Position numbers and translations under genes: made by a program. The notes under the pieces were generated by a model. The model made no database searches, had not been told where the DNA came from, and saw nothing but the letters and a program-made list of their open reading frames with translations. Of a stretch of 14,585 bases of DNA, positions 7,899-14,585 are shown piece by piece (the first letter of the stretch is position 1; each line of letters opens with the position of its first letter). Source of the stretch: CAYTTA01 sp964440655 (GTDB lineage Bacteria > Bacteroidota > Rhodothermia > Balneolales > Balneolaceae); assembly GCA_964440655.1 (NCBI GenBank), contig CAYTTA010000059.1, forward strand, positions 1-14,585. Reading direction: 5' to 3'.

Positions 7899-8936
7899 TC
7901 AATCGATCTTGCAGCCGCCGGTAAACCCTTCGGCGGAGAAGACGGTCTCGAAGCTTCCGTGGAATTTCTCGTAAATGGCGTTCAGCCGGAGTTTGTGGGT
8001 GCCGGCACGTTTTGGTGAGCAGTACTCCAGTACATAGTAGGAGTTGGCCTGGCGCTCGAGCCGTTCGGCCACGGCCAGGAACTTCTCCTTCAGCTCCAGG
8101 GAGTCGGTGGCCATTTCAAAGCCGTTTTTTCCAAGGCGGGACAGAATGACGTTGTCGATCTCGCTTCCCAGACCGATGGTGAAGATGGAGTGCTCCACAC
8201 TGGCGTTGTTCACCGCATCGAGTGCCTGGGCGGTCGTGTTTCGGGCAGCCTGATCGGTTCCGTCGGTGAAGAGCACCACCGAACCGGCAATCGCCATCTC
8301 CAGTTTGTCCCCCATCTCTTCCACCCTCTGCTCCATCAGCTTCAGACCCTTGATCACCGCTCCGTTCAGGTTGGTGGAAGGATCCTCGCTGATCTGGTCG
8401 GTGATGGAGGCGATCCCCGTAAGGAGCTCCTCCCGGTCTTCCGTAAACGGAACCAGCAGATGGAGATCCTCGGCGCCGTCAAACCAGTAAATGGCCATCT
8501 CCCGGGTACCATAAAGATCATCACTGGCATGGGGAATGGTGCGTTCGATAAAGGAGGATGCGGCTTCCTTCAGGCTGGTCAGATCACTGAAAAGGACACT
8601 GCCGCTCAGGTCAAGGAGCAGAACCGACGAGTAGAGAAACTCGCCCCGCTCCCTGCGGATGCGGGATTGGGACTCGAACTCGGAGATTCTCAGGCCGTTC
8701 TCGTAGATCTCGAAATCGGGATCGCCGCTCACCGATGCCGCATTGAGTTTTTCGGCATCGATCTGAAAAAAGAGCCGGACCTTGGCCGGAAGCTCCGTGC
8801 TGTGGTCGATCAGGGTCATTCCGATCTCCTCATCATTCGACTTCAGGGAACTCTTGCACCCCGAGAAGAGGGTGACTCCGGCTGTGAGGAGGATGAGGGT
8901 TGCGCGAAAAACTCTGTCCCTGAATGCACGTTTCAT
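7899..8936 (-). CDS. VWA-domain lipoprotein
   Basis: The product (345 residues) is an exported, lipid-anchored protein. Its N-terminus MKRAFRDRVFRATLILL is a basic signal peptide ending in the lipobox LFSGC with Cys27. A von Willebrand factor A domain starts near residue 104 with the MIDAS motif DLSGS (109-113), and later has VLFTDGTDQ, the usual third metal-site segment. Such domains bind protein partners through a divalent cation. The region between (about 50-100) is beta-rich and may be a small N-terminal domain. I chose the ATG at 8936 because AGGA lies 8 nt upstream and the signal peptide then starts normally; a TTG at 8975 would add 13 residues. The gene stands alone, with gaps on both sides. 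The partner and cellular role are unknown, and a link to the neighbouring CRISPR operon is not shown. Confidence 0.85.
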   Translation of the reverse strand: MKRAFRDRVFRATLILLTAGVTLFSGCKSSLKSNDEEIGMTLIDHSTELPAKVRLFFQIDAEKLNAASVSGDPDFEIYENGLRISEFESQSRIRRERGEFLYSSVLLLDLSGSVLFSDLTSLKEAASSFIERTIPHASDDLYGTREMAIYWFDGAEDLHLLVPFTEDREELLTGIASITDQISEDPSTNLNGAVIKGLKLMEQRVEEMGDKLEMAIAGSVVLFTDGTDQAARNTTAQALDAVNNASVEHSIFTIGLGSEIDNVILSRLGKNGFEMATDSLELKEKFLAVAERLERQANSYYVLEYCSPKRAGTHKLRLNAIYEKFHGSFETVFSAEGFTGGCKID

Positions 8937-9009
8937 TTCAAGCGTCCTGATAGAGTGAGACAATTTATTCTGCAAATAAGTGAATCGCCTGGATAGATTG
9001 GCTTCTTCC

Positions 9010-9105
9010 GGTCGGAACCGGCTATGTACCGACTGCGGGCCTGTGGGTTTCAGCCCTCAAGTCCCGGCATTTCCCCGAATGGCTTCACACAACGGATAAT
9101 CGGGG
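9010..9105 (-). promoter_or_regulatory. Possible structured 5' leader of the VWA lipoprotein mRNA
   Basis: Three potential hairpins follow one another on the minus strand, 74 to 169 nt before the lipoprotein start. They are TCGGGG/CCCCGA arms at 9100-9105 and 9073-9078, GGGC/GCCC arms at 9053-9056 and 9037-9040, and GTCGG/CCGAC arms at 9029-9033 and 9011-9015. The last encloses AGCCGG-TT, which loosely recalls the third helix of the GEMM-I (c-di-GMP-I) riboswitch, and a GGGAC precedes it. The diagnostic GGGCAAACC and GACGCAAAGCC blocks of GEMM are not intact, so this is only a weak resemblance. Confidence 0.2.
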
Positions 9106-9173
9106 TTCCATCAGTTGAAATGCAAGAACGGATTTTTGTTTCCCTTCATTGTGGGAAAAAATGAGTCGCTCCT

Positions 9174-10556
9174 TCAGGCCACCGGCACTCCAGTTTCAAT
9201 CGGATTCGCCGGATCCGAACTCCACTCATACCACCCCCCGTCGTAGACCGAAACCCGGGGCCACCCCATCAGCCAGGCATTCCAGAACGCCTCGCTTCCT
9301 CTCCACCCCGTGCCGCAGTAGAAGGCCAGTTTCTTGTCCGGGGTGATCCCACCTTCGATCCATGCCGCCGCCACCTCCTGATACTCCCGCATGGTGTGAT
9401 CGAAGTTGCGGTAGTTCTCCATGTGATAGGCATCGCTCCCGCAGTTCCCGAAAAGGGCTCCGGGAATTCTCCCCTTCCGTTCAATATAATGGTATCCGCT
9501 CCGCTCCCCGATAAACTCTTCCCAGCTCCGGATGCTCACCAGCTCTGAATCCTTCCCCGCCAGATACTGCTTCGCCTCCGGCGTATCGATCATGTATTCG
9601 GGATGGGCCGGAATCCTCACGCCGAACGCCTCCACCGGAACGGGCTCCGCCGGTTCGGTCGACAGCCCGTACCCTTCCGCCTCCCAGCTGTTCAGGCCTC
9701 CGTTCAGGATCCGGATATCCTTCACCCCGGCATAGAGCAGGATCGCCGCAGAGCGGATCGCTCCCAGATGGCCGGCGCTCTTTCCGGGAAAGGGATCCTT
9801 GTCGAAGGTCGGGAAGGAGAACCTTCCGTAGATCACCACCGTGGTGTCGTGTCGGATCCCCAATTTGCTGAGAGTCTCCTCCAGCTCTTCCGGCGTCCGC
9901 CGGTTCCAGGTTTCGGTGGACTCCAGGCTGTTCGTGTCGAGCGGGATGGCTCCCGGAATGTGACCCCGGTGATAATCCTCGATGTGGTCGTAATGGGAGT
10001 GGCAGATCACAAAGCGGTCATTGTCGTAGTGGGGCGGCCGTTCGCCCCGGATCAGACGGTTCACCCAGTCGGGATAGACAAGATGCCGGAACCGGGGGAG
10101 TTGCTCCAGCGGCAGCTCCGTGTCGGCAGACCACTCCAGAAACCGGGTGTAGGTCATCACCTCCCGGAAGCCCAGATGGCACAACCTCTCCGCCATCTGG
10201 CGGGTCTCCTCTCCGTCGTATCCATAGACGACCACCGGCCTCTCCGGGGAGATCTTTTTCTCCTCGAGCACCTCGACCCAGTCCATATATTTGGACCACC
10301 CGAGCGGCAGGCTTTTCGCCCCCGGGAGATGCCCTCCTCTCTTCTCCCCCTTCAGGCTCCAGCCGTTGTAGGCGGCCACCGGCCGTGCGTCCAGAAGGAT
10401 CACCTCCTGGGGGTCAGCTATGGAGGAACCGGGGGAGTCCCCGTACTGTACCATGGTATTCCGCGACCCGCTCATCCCCGCCGCGGCCGGATCCGCCAGC
10501 CCGGTCCATTCAAGAAGGTCGCCGGTGGTAATTTCTCGATGAGTTATAGGAGACAA
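9174..10556 (-). CDS. eanB: Rhodanese-fold sulfurtransferase, EanB-like (anaerobic ergothioneine synthase)
   Basis: The 460-residue protein consists of repeated rhodanese domains (LLDARPVAAYNGW near 53-65, VICHSHYDHIEDYHRGHIPGA mid-protein, and a C-terminal catalytic domain). The active loop is CGTGWRGSEAFWNAW with Cys414. Chlorobium EanB, which transfers sulfur from a Cys persulfide onto hercynine to give ergothioneine without oxygen, has its catalytic Cys at 412 and a hercynine-contacting Tyr at 353. Here Tyr355 and Cys414 keep that same spacing of 59 residues, and Cys372 matches EanB Cys370. The gene begins 12 nt after the EgtD-type methyltransferase, the partner expected for EanB. It starts at TTG with AGGA 16 nt away. 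The next in-frame ATG (10475) would cut the first domain and shift the Cys numbering. There is no signal peptide. The alternative is a YnjE-type thiosulfate sulfurtransferase, which shares the CGTGWR loop but is exported. Confidence 0.78.
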   Translation of the reverse strand: MSPITHREITTGDLLEWTGLADPAAAGMSGSRNTMVQYGDSPGSSIADPQEVILLDARPVAAYNGWSLKGEKRGGHLPGAKSLPLGWSKYMDWVEVLEEKKISPERPVVVYGYDGEETRQMAERLCHLGFREVMTYTRFLEWSADTELPLEQLPRFRHLVYPDWVNRLIRGERPPHYDNDRFVICHSHYDHIEDYHRGHIPGAIPLDTNSLESTETWNRRTPEELEETLSKLGIRHDTTVVIYGRFSFPTFDKDPFPGKSAGHLGAIRSAAILLYAGVKDIRILNGGLNSWEAEGYGLSTEPAEPVPVEAFGVRIPAHPEYMIDTPEAKQYLAGKDSELVSIRSWEEFIGERSGYHYIERKGRIPGALFGNCGSDAYHMENYRNFDHTMREYQEVAAAWIEGGITPDKKLAFYCGTGWRGSEAFWNAWLMGWPRVSVYDGGWYEWSSDPANPIETGVPVA

Positions 10557-10568
10557 TTGGATGTTTTT

Positions 10569-11516
10569 TTATTCCTGACGGGTTCGTTTCAGATAGTGAA
10601 CCGAAAAATAGTCCCTGCGGTCGGTCCAGACCTGCTCCGTTTCAAACCAGGGCCGGACCAGAGCGGCAAAACCTTCCAGGGAGTATTTGTATGAGTTCTC
10701 CGTGTGGATCGTCTCCCCCTTTCGAAGAACAAACGTTTCACCGGCAACGGTGACGCGTTGATCCTTCCGGGAGACCAGATGCATCTCCATACGGTTCTCG
10801 TCACTGTTGTAAAAAGCGCGGTGATCAAACGCTTCCGGATCAAAATCGCCCTGAAGCTCCCGATTTATCCGGACCAGAATGTTTTTGTTGAAGGCGGCAG
10901 TGACCCCTTCCCGGTCGTCGTATGCCGCCTCGATCACCGATTTCGGCTTTTTCGGCCCGGGCTGAAGATCCACGCCGATCAGCATCCCTTCACCCGGTTT
11001 CAGGACCCGGGACAGGCTCTGCATGAAATCGCGCGCCTGGGGCGGTTCAAAGTTCCCGATGGTTGAACCGGGATAGAAGAACACATACCGGCACCCTCCT
11101 TTCCGGAGTTCCGGAAGCTCCATGGGCCGGGTGTAGTCGGCACTTACCGGAAGAATCATCAGATCCGGATACTCCCGGTCAAGGATCTCCGTCACCTTGG
11201 CCAGATATTCACCGGAAATATCCACCGGAACATATCCCGCCAGCTCCGGAAGCTCGTCGAGCAGCATTCGGGTTTTCCGGCTGCTTCCGCTTCCCAGCTC
11301 GATCAGAATGGCATTCTCCCCGATCCTCCGGGCAATTTCCGGTAGCCGCTCCTCCAGAATTCCCAGCTCCGTTCGGGTCGGGTAGTACTCCTCAAGCCGG
11401 GTGATTCGTTCAAAAAGACGGGAGCCCTCTTCATCATAGAAATATTTGCTGGGGAGGGTTTTCTGCGTCCCGCGCAACCCTTCCAGGATTTCCCGCACTA
11501 TCACTCTGCCTCCCAT
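10569..11516 (-). CDS. egtD: L-histidine N-alpha-methyltransferase, EgtD/EanA type
   Basis: The enzyme transfers three methyl groups from SAM to the amino group of histidine, giving hercynine, the precursor of ergothioneine. Family marks are KYFYDEEGSRLFERITRLEEYYPTR minus its last residues (about 23-46), the SAM-binding LIELGSGSSRKT, FFYPGSTIGNFEP with the conserved Asn, NRMEMHL and ETIHTENSYKYS. The ENS of the last motif corresponds to the Glu and Ser that recognise the histidine side chain in EgtD. At 315 residues the length is normal. Placed directly before the EanB-like gene, it is the EanA of an anaerobic route. It overlaps the DUF5996 gene by 16 bp. GGGAGG at 11509-11514 lies inside the first codons, so GTG at 11504 (GTGA overlap, spacing 4) or GTG at 11498 (spacing 10) may be the true start. 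Confidence 0.93.
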   Translation of the reverse strand: MGGRVIVREILEGLRGTQKTLPSKYFYDEEGSRLFERITRLEEYYPTRTELGILEERLPEIARRIGENAILIELGSGSSRKTRMLLDELPELAGYVPVDISGEYLAKVTEILDREYPDLMILPVSADYTRPMELPELRKGGCRYVFFYPGSTIGNFEPPQARDFMQSLSRVLKPGEGMLIGVDLQPGPKKPKSVIEAAYDDREGVTAAFNKNILVRINRELQGDFDPEAFDHRAFYNSDENRMEMHLVSRKDQRVTVAGETFVLRKGETIHTENSYKYSLEGFAALVRPWFETEQVWTDRRDYFSVHYLKRTRQE

Positions 11517-12424
11517 TTTCCCGTTTCTGCGGCCGCCTTCCAGGTTGAATTCAGAAACCGAAGGAGGGTTTCATCGGGATGGGGCGAGGAGCGGACCGCT
11601 TCATACGGCAGGATGAATTCCCCAAAATCGGCATGATAGATTGCCTGCTCCGGGAAGACCGGAGCTCTTGAAAACCCTTCCGGTTCTCCATAGGCGTAGG
11701 CGTAGAAGGCCGCCTCCCCCAGGCCGGTTCCGGGCCAGAATCCGGCGCTGTGGAGTTCATGGGAGTAGGCGTCCACCATCACCCGGTCGGGGCAGTTGGG
11801 CACTCCGCCGGGATGCCGGGGCGCCGGGCGCCCCGAGAAGCGGGTCACGGCCATATCGAACGATCCCCAGAAGAAATGGACCGGGCTTGATTTGCCCCTG
11901 AACCCGGCACGGAACCGGGTCAAGACCCGGTGGGCATGGGTAAGCGCTCTCCAGAACCGATGCACAGGCTCCGGATCGTAGGAGTTGTGGAGGGTATCCT
12001 CCGGAAAGGGGAGAATGGGATCGGGAATCTCCACCGGTCTGGGCCGGATGCGTGTGGAGTGGCCGAGCCGGTCCAGCCCGCTCATCACCTTGTGATAGAA
12101 ATCGGCCACGCTCATCGGCTCGAGCCGGAAAGAGTGGCTCTTCCCGTTCACCGACCGGATCTCCAGGGCGTGCCCCACAAAATCGAAGGAGATCTCAAAT
12201 CCCCCCGCCGGATGAGGGATCAGGGAGGTGCTCAGCCCGTTGGAGGTCACATAGAGGGCCACATGCCAGGAGTGATTGATCCATGGCATGTTTTCCAGCC
12301 GGACTTTCCCCACAATCTGGGACCAGAGGTGCAGTGTGTCGAGGGTCTCCTGCCACTCATCCGGTGCCGGAAGTTCCGGCCAGGCGACCGGTTCCGGGTC
12401 CGGGTCGGGGATGGATTCGTGCAT
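11501..12424 (-). CDS. DUF5996 family protein
   Basis: I recognise this 307-residue product as a DUF5996 (PF19459) protein from its motifs: TLHLWSQIVGKVRL (about 30-43), NHSWHVALYVTSNGLSTS, FDFVGHAL, MSVADFYHKVMSGL, and PVHFFWGSFDMAVTRFSGR near the middle. It has no signal peptide or membrane segment and is rich in His and Trp, suggesting a soluble protein with a buried, perhaps metal- or ligand-binding, pocket. No function is established that I know of. GAGG lies 10 nt before the ATG. Its 3' end overlaps the EgtD-type gene by 16 bp, so the two are very likely expressed together, which hints at a role in histidine betaine or sulfur metabolism. Confidence 0.85.
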   Translation of the reverse strand: MHESIPDPDPEPVAWPELPAPDEWQETLDTLHLWSQIVGKVRLENMPWINHSWHVALYVTSNGLSTSLIPHPAGGFEISFDFVGHALEIRSVNGKSHSFRLEPMSVADFYHKVMSGLDRLGHSTRIRPRPVEIPDPILPFPEDTLHNSYDPEPVHRFWRALTHAHRVLTRFRAGFRGKSSPVHFFWGSFDMAVTRFSGRPAPRHPGGVPNCPDRVMVDAYSHELHSAGFWPGTGLGEAAFYAYAYGEPEGFSRAPVFPEQAIYHADFGEFILPYEAVRSSPHPDETLLRFLNSTWKAAAETGKWEAE

Positions 12425-12484
12425 GGGGAGGGCACCTCGCAGCCGGTTGTGTGATAGAAAGTTGGGGGTGTTCGGAAATCCGAA

Positions 12485-13234
12485 CTACTGAGCCAGGTAC
12501 CCTCCATCCACCGGATAGTAGGATCCGGTTACAAAGGAGGCTTTATCGGAAGCCAGCCAGAGGGCGAGTTCGGCAATTTCACCCGCCTCACCCAACCGTC
12601 CGAGAGGGTGCAGCGTTTCCAGCGCCTTGATCCCCTCCTCACCCATCGTGTGGGCGTTGACCAGGTTGGTGTAGGTGTAGCCGGGACCGATGGCGTTCAC
12701 GCGGATTCCCTGAGCGGCGTACTCCAGAGCACCCGCCTTGGTCAGCCCCACCACACCATGTTTGGCAGCCACATAACCGGCGGCTCCCGCCGTGCCCGTC
12801 GCTCCGAGTATGGAGGCGATGTTGATGATGCTCCCGCCGCCCGACTCGAGCATGGCAGGTATCTGATACTTCATTCCATAAAAAACACCCGACAGATTGA
12901 TGCCGATCACTTTCTGCCACCCGTCGACCGTGTACTCGGCTATCGGTACGAGCGGACCTCCGATTCCGGCGTTGTTGACGGCGATGTCCAGCCGGCCGAA
13001 CCGCTTCACCGCCTCCCGGACCAGATTTTCGTTATCCTCCGGACTGGATGAATCGGCCCGGACAAAGATGGCGGATCCTCCGGCGGCCTCTACCTCCTCC
13101 ACCACCTTCTTTCCCCCCTCCTCGTCAATGTCACTGACTGCGATTCGTGCTCCATTTCGTGCAAAAAGCAGAGTCATCGCCTTGCCCAGACCGGCGGCCG
13201 CACCGGTGATGATGGCAACCTTGTTCTTTAGCAT
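12485..13234 (-). CDS. SDR family NAD(P)-dependent oxidoreductase
   Basis: This is a classical short-chain dehydrogenase of 249 residues. It shows the Rossmann dinucleotide loop TGAAAGLG (10-17), NNAG (87-90), Ser141 and the YVAAK motif giving Tyr154 and Lys158 of the catalytic set. It closes with the VDGGY tail usual in the FabG-like group. Asp35 at the end of the second strand (AVSDID) favours NAD(H) over NADP(H). The substrate cannot be read from the sequence. It is the first gene of the group leading to the EgtD and EanB genes, with only 60 bp to the DUF5996 gene, so shared transcription is likely. No clear Shine-Dalgarno motif precedes the ATG. Confidence 0.92.
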   Translation of the reverse strand: MLKNKVAIITGAAAGLGKAMTLLFARNGARIAVSDIDEEGGKKVVEEVEAAGGSAIFVRADSSSPEDNENLVREAVKRFGRLDIAVNNAGIGGPLVPIAEYTVDGWQKVIGINLSGVFYGMKYQIPAMLESGGGSIINIASILGATGTAGAAGYVAAKHGVVGLTKAGALEYAAQGIRVNAIGPGYTYTNLVNAHTMGEEGIKALETLHPLGRLGEAGEIAELALWLASDKASFVTGSYYPVDGGYLAQ

Positions 13235-13269
13235 GGAACGGATGGTTGGTTACGATTAAATGGAAAAGA

Positions 13270-13290
13270 ATGAAGAGATTCGATCTTCAT
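13270..13290 (-). terminator. Weak candidate terminator after mcrC
   Basis: ATGAAGA and its exact reverse complement TCTTCAT enclose a 7-nt loop in the 86-bp gap between mcrC and the SDR gene. On the minus strand the stem is followed by a T-rich run (TTCTTTTCC). The stem is short and AT-rich and the T run is interrupted, so an operator for the SDR gene is an equal possibility. Confidence 0.3.
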
Positions 13291-13320
13291 GATCCCAATA
13301 TAGATTTTTACAGCTATAAA

Positions 13321-14364
13321 TCACGGAGAATTAAAGAGTTGCCAGACAGCCTCGTTCACCATCGCACCTACCGAAGGATGCAGAAGCAGTCCCGAAGCAC
13401 TATCAGCGAAAGAATCACCTATACCTGCCTGGGACTTCAAATAGGCATAGATCTGATAGATGTATCCACTTCGCAGAGTTTTATCTCGATACCATCCTCG
13501 TGTCACAACAGAGTTGAACTTCGTATCAATGACGATCCGATGACCCGAAACGATGTTTTCGAGGACAATGTCCGTTCGCATTGAAGGTAATATCTGGTCG
13601 ATGCCCGGACTTTTTCTCTCAATCGGCCAGACGAATGTTCTGCCTGCATCGACACGCCATTCGTCTTTTGAAAGCACAGCATCGTAGAACCCTGCGACCC
13701 CTCTCTCGTATAGCTTCCGGACCCAGACTATTTCTCTCTCCGGCAACGATAACGGATGATCACCGGATGACTCTGTAGGCAGAGCCAGATTGAAGGCAAG
13801 ACGGGCCGCAGCAACCATAGGCTGATCTTCTGCATCATGTCTGCCAAAACGATCGATGGCTATTTCCCCTCGTTTGGGACACTCGCCCGTTACGCCCATG
13901 CGTCTCAAGCTTGTGGCCAGCGATCGACATCGGTGCGCAAGGCTCTTCTTATGGACGATTTTGGATATTTCATCCAAGGCAGACCGTACATAGCGGTTTC
14001 GAGCTGTATCGATGGTCAATTCATGGTATCGACAAGCTACCTTTCCACGATCGAGCAATCGATGAGACTCTGTCTTGAGAAGGTCGATGCGCCCGCGTAC
14101 ACGGCCGAGAACAGCATCATTATTTTTATAGCCAAAACTCAAATTACGCAGAATTCGACGCTCTACACGACGGCAAAGTATTTCCGCGACCAGGTCGGGT
14201 ATATCATCAGGATTCTCTTCTACGGAGACCTTCGCATATTCAAGTTCTCTGTACAGATCCGATGCGTACAGCATGAGCAGCCAGAGGTTGCGCACCGGGA
14301 TCCGACCAATTCGGCCAATCTCTTCATGGGCAGCTGAAGTCAGTCTGTCTGCGGCAAGTATCAC
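13321..14364 (-). CDS. mcrC: McrC, nuclease subunit of the McrBC 5-methylcytosine restriction system
   Basis: McrC is the endonuclease partner of the McrB GTPase; together they cut DNA carrying modified cytosine. The 347-residue product begins with RIPVRNLWLLMLYAS (residues 20-34), the N-terminal McrC signature. It carries a PD-(D/E)xK-type catalytic site: Asp265 (RTDIVL), then Asp280-Thr-Lys282 (VIDTKF). Length is that of E. coli McrC. I chose GTG at 14364 because AGGA is 8 nt upstream and it lies just after the mcrB stop (overlapping frames, TTCTGATTGTGA). An upstream GTG at 14427 would run 60 bp into mcrB with poorly conserved residues. Confidence 0.9.
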   Translation of the reverse strand: MILAADRLTSAAHEEIGRIGRIPVRNLWLLMLYASDLYRELEYAKVSVEENPDDIPDLVAEILCRRVERRILRNLSFGYKNNDAVLGRVRGRIDLLKTESHRLLDRGKVACRYHELTIDTARNRYVRSALDEISKIVHKKSLAHRCRSLATSLRRMGVTGECPKRGEIAIDRFGRHDAEDQPMVAAARLAFNLALPTESSGDHPLSLPEREIVWVRKLYERGVAGFYDAVLSKDEWRVDAGRTFVWPIERKSPGIDQILPSMRTDIVLENIVSGHRIVIDTKFNSVVTRGWYRDKTLRSGYIYQIYAYLKSQAGIGDSFADSASGLLLHPSVGAMVNEAVWQLFNSP

Positions 14365-14366
14365 AA

Positions 14367-14585
14367 TCAGAATCCTTCCAGCAAGCGTTCTCTCGCCTTC
14401 CGGGATTTTTCCGGAGCATCGAACCAATATTCATCGAGTAGCGGACCGATCTCGGTATCAACCACCTGACGAAACCATTTCCGCGCATCAGGGATGGAAC
14501 TTTCAAACGGCGGTGTGACATAGCTGTGTCCTCCCCGGAATTGGGGTCCTAGACCTCTGTCAGCTGAGATCTCACTGTTCAGAGC
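14367..14585 (-). CDS. mcrB: McrB, GTPase subunit of McrBC (partial, C-terminal end only)
   Basis: The frame enters at the right edge and ends with TGA at 14367-14369, giving the last 72 residues. The segment LGPQFRGGHSYVTPP followed by KWFRQVVDTEIGPLLDEYWFD is the usual end of the McrB AAA+ GTPase, after the nucleotide-binding motifs, which lie outside the window. It is followed without a gap by mcrC, the normal order. Whether the rest of the gene is intact cannot be seen. Confidence 0.85.
   Translation of the reverse strand, partial: ALNSEISADRGLGPQFRGGHSYVTPPFESSIPDARKWFRQVVDTEIGPLLDEYWFDAPEKSRKARERLLEGF

Noticed and set aside
7821..7901. UGA recoded as a sense codon
   Set aside because: Many genes in the window (csm2 to csm5, eanB, mcrB, mcrC) end in TGA at their natural family length, so the standard code applies.
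8190..8996. Plus-strand open frame of 268 codons opposite the VWA lipoprotein
   Set aside because: It is antisense to a gene with signal peptide, lipobox and MIDAS motif; no ribosome site or domain supports it.
9139..9158. TTTCCC/GGGAAA stem after eanB as a terminator
   Set aside because: The stem has six mostly weak pairs and no T run follows on the minus strand, so it does not qualify as an intrinsic terminator.
9603..10694. Long plus-strand open frame (363 codons) opposite eanB and the end of egtD
   Set aside because: It lies antisense to two clearly recognised enzymes, shows no domain, and is Pro/Arg/His-rich as expected for a shadow frame in GC-rich coding DNA.
12470..12485. Short hairpin (GTTCGG/CCGAAC) at the end of the SDR gene
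   Set aside because: The stem has only 6 bp, overlaps the stop codon and has no T tract; the next gene starts 60 bp on, so termination here is unlikely.

Overview
The window is bacterial DNA in which every gene I can support lies on the minus strand, so the order of transcription runs from the high coordinates to the low ones. In that order it holds the tail of mcrB, mcrC, an SDR oxidoreductase, a DUF5996 protein, an EgtD-type histidine methyltransferase (EanA-like), a large rhodanese-fold sulfurtransferase (EanB-like), a VWA-domain lipoprotein, and a type III-A CRISPR-Cas operon (cas6, cas10/csm1, csm2, csm3, csm4, csm5). Last comes a CARF-domain protein cut by the left edge. There are no rRNA or tRNA genes, no cas1/cas2 and no CRISPR array in the window.

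Lineage: I cannot name the phylum safely. Shine-Dalgarno motifs (GGAGG, AGGA) precede several genes, and starts include ATG, GTG and TTG. The EanA/EanB pair points to an organism with access to reduced sulfur or an anaerobic lifestyle; this pathway is known from green sulfur bacteria and scattered anaerobes. The middle block (about 7.9-13.2 kb) looks more GC-rich by eye than the flanking CRISPR and McrBC blocks, as expected if the two defence blocks were acquired separately.

Right end (13.3-14.6 kb): a McrBC restriction system, with the end of the GTPase McrB and a complete nuclease subunit McrC carrying an intact PD-(D/E)xK motif. Middle (9.2-13.2 kb): a tight, probably co-transcribed metabolic group, SDR - DUF5996 - eanA - eanB. 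EanA would make hercynine from histidine and SAM. EanB would insert sulfur directly through a Cys persulfide to give ergothioneine without oxygen. The roles of the SDR and DUF5996 proteins are unknown. A MIDAS-bearing VWA lipoprotein follows, behind a leader with several potential hairpins.

Left half (0-7.6 kb): a complete Csm effector operon with tightly coupled genes (ATGA, TGATG and 8-bp overlaps). The promoter region in front of cas6 has a plausible -35/-10 pair and, just upstream, a perfect 28-bp palindrome likely to be an operator. Cas10 keeps both the HD nuclease motif and the GGDD cyclase motif, and Csm3 keeps its candidate RNA-cleaving Asp. The system should therefore be able to cleave target RNA and DNA and make cyclic oligoadenylate. 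The CARF protein coupled to csm5 is the expected sensor of that messenger, but its effector domain lies outside the window.
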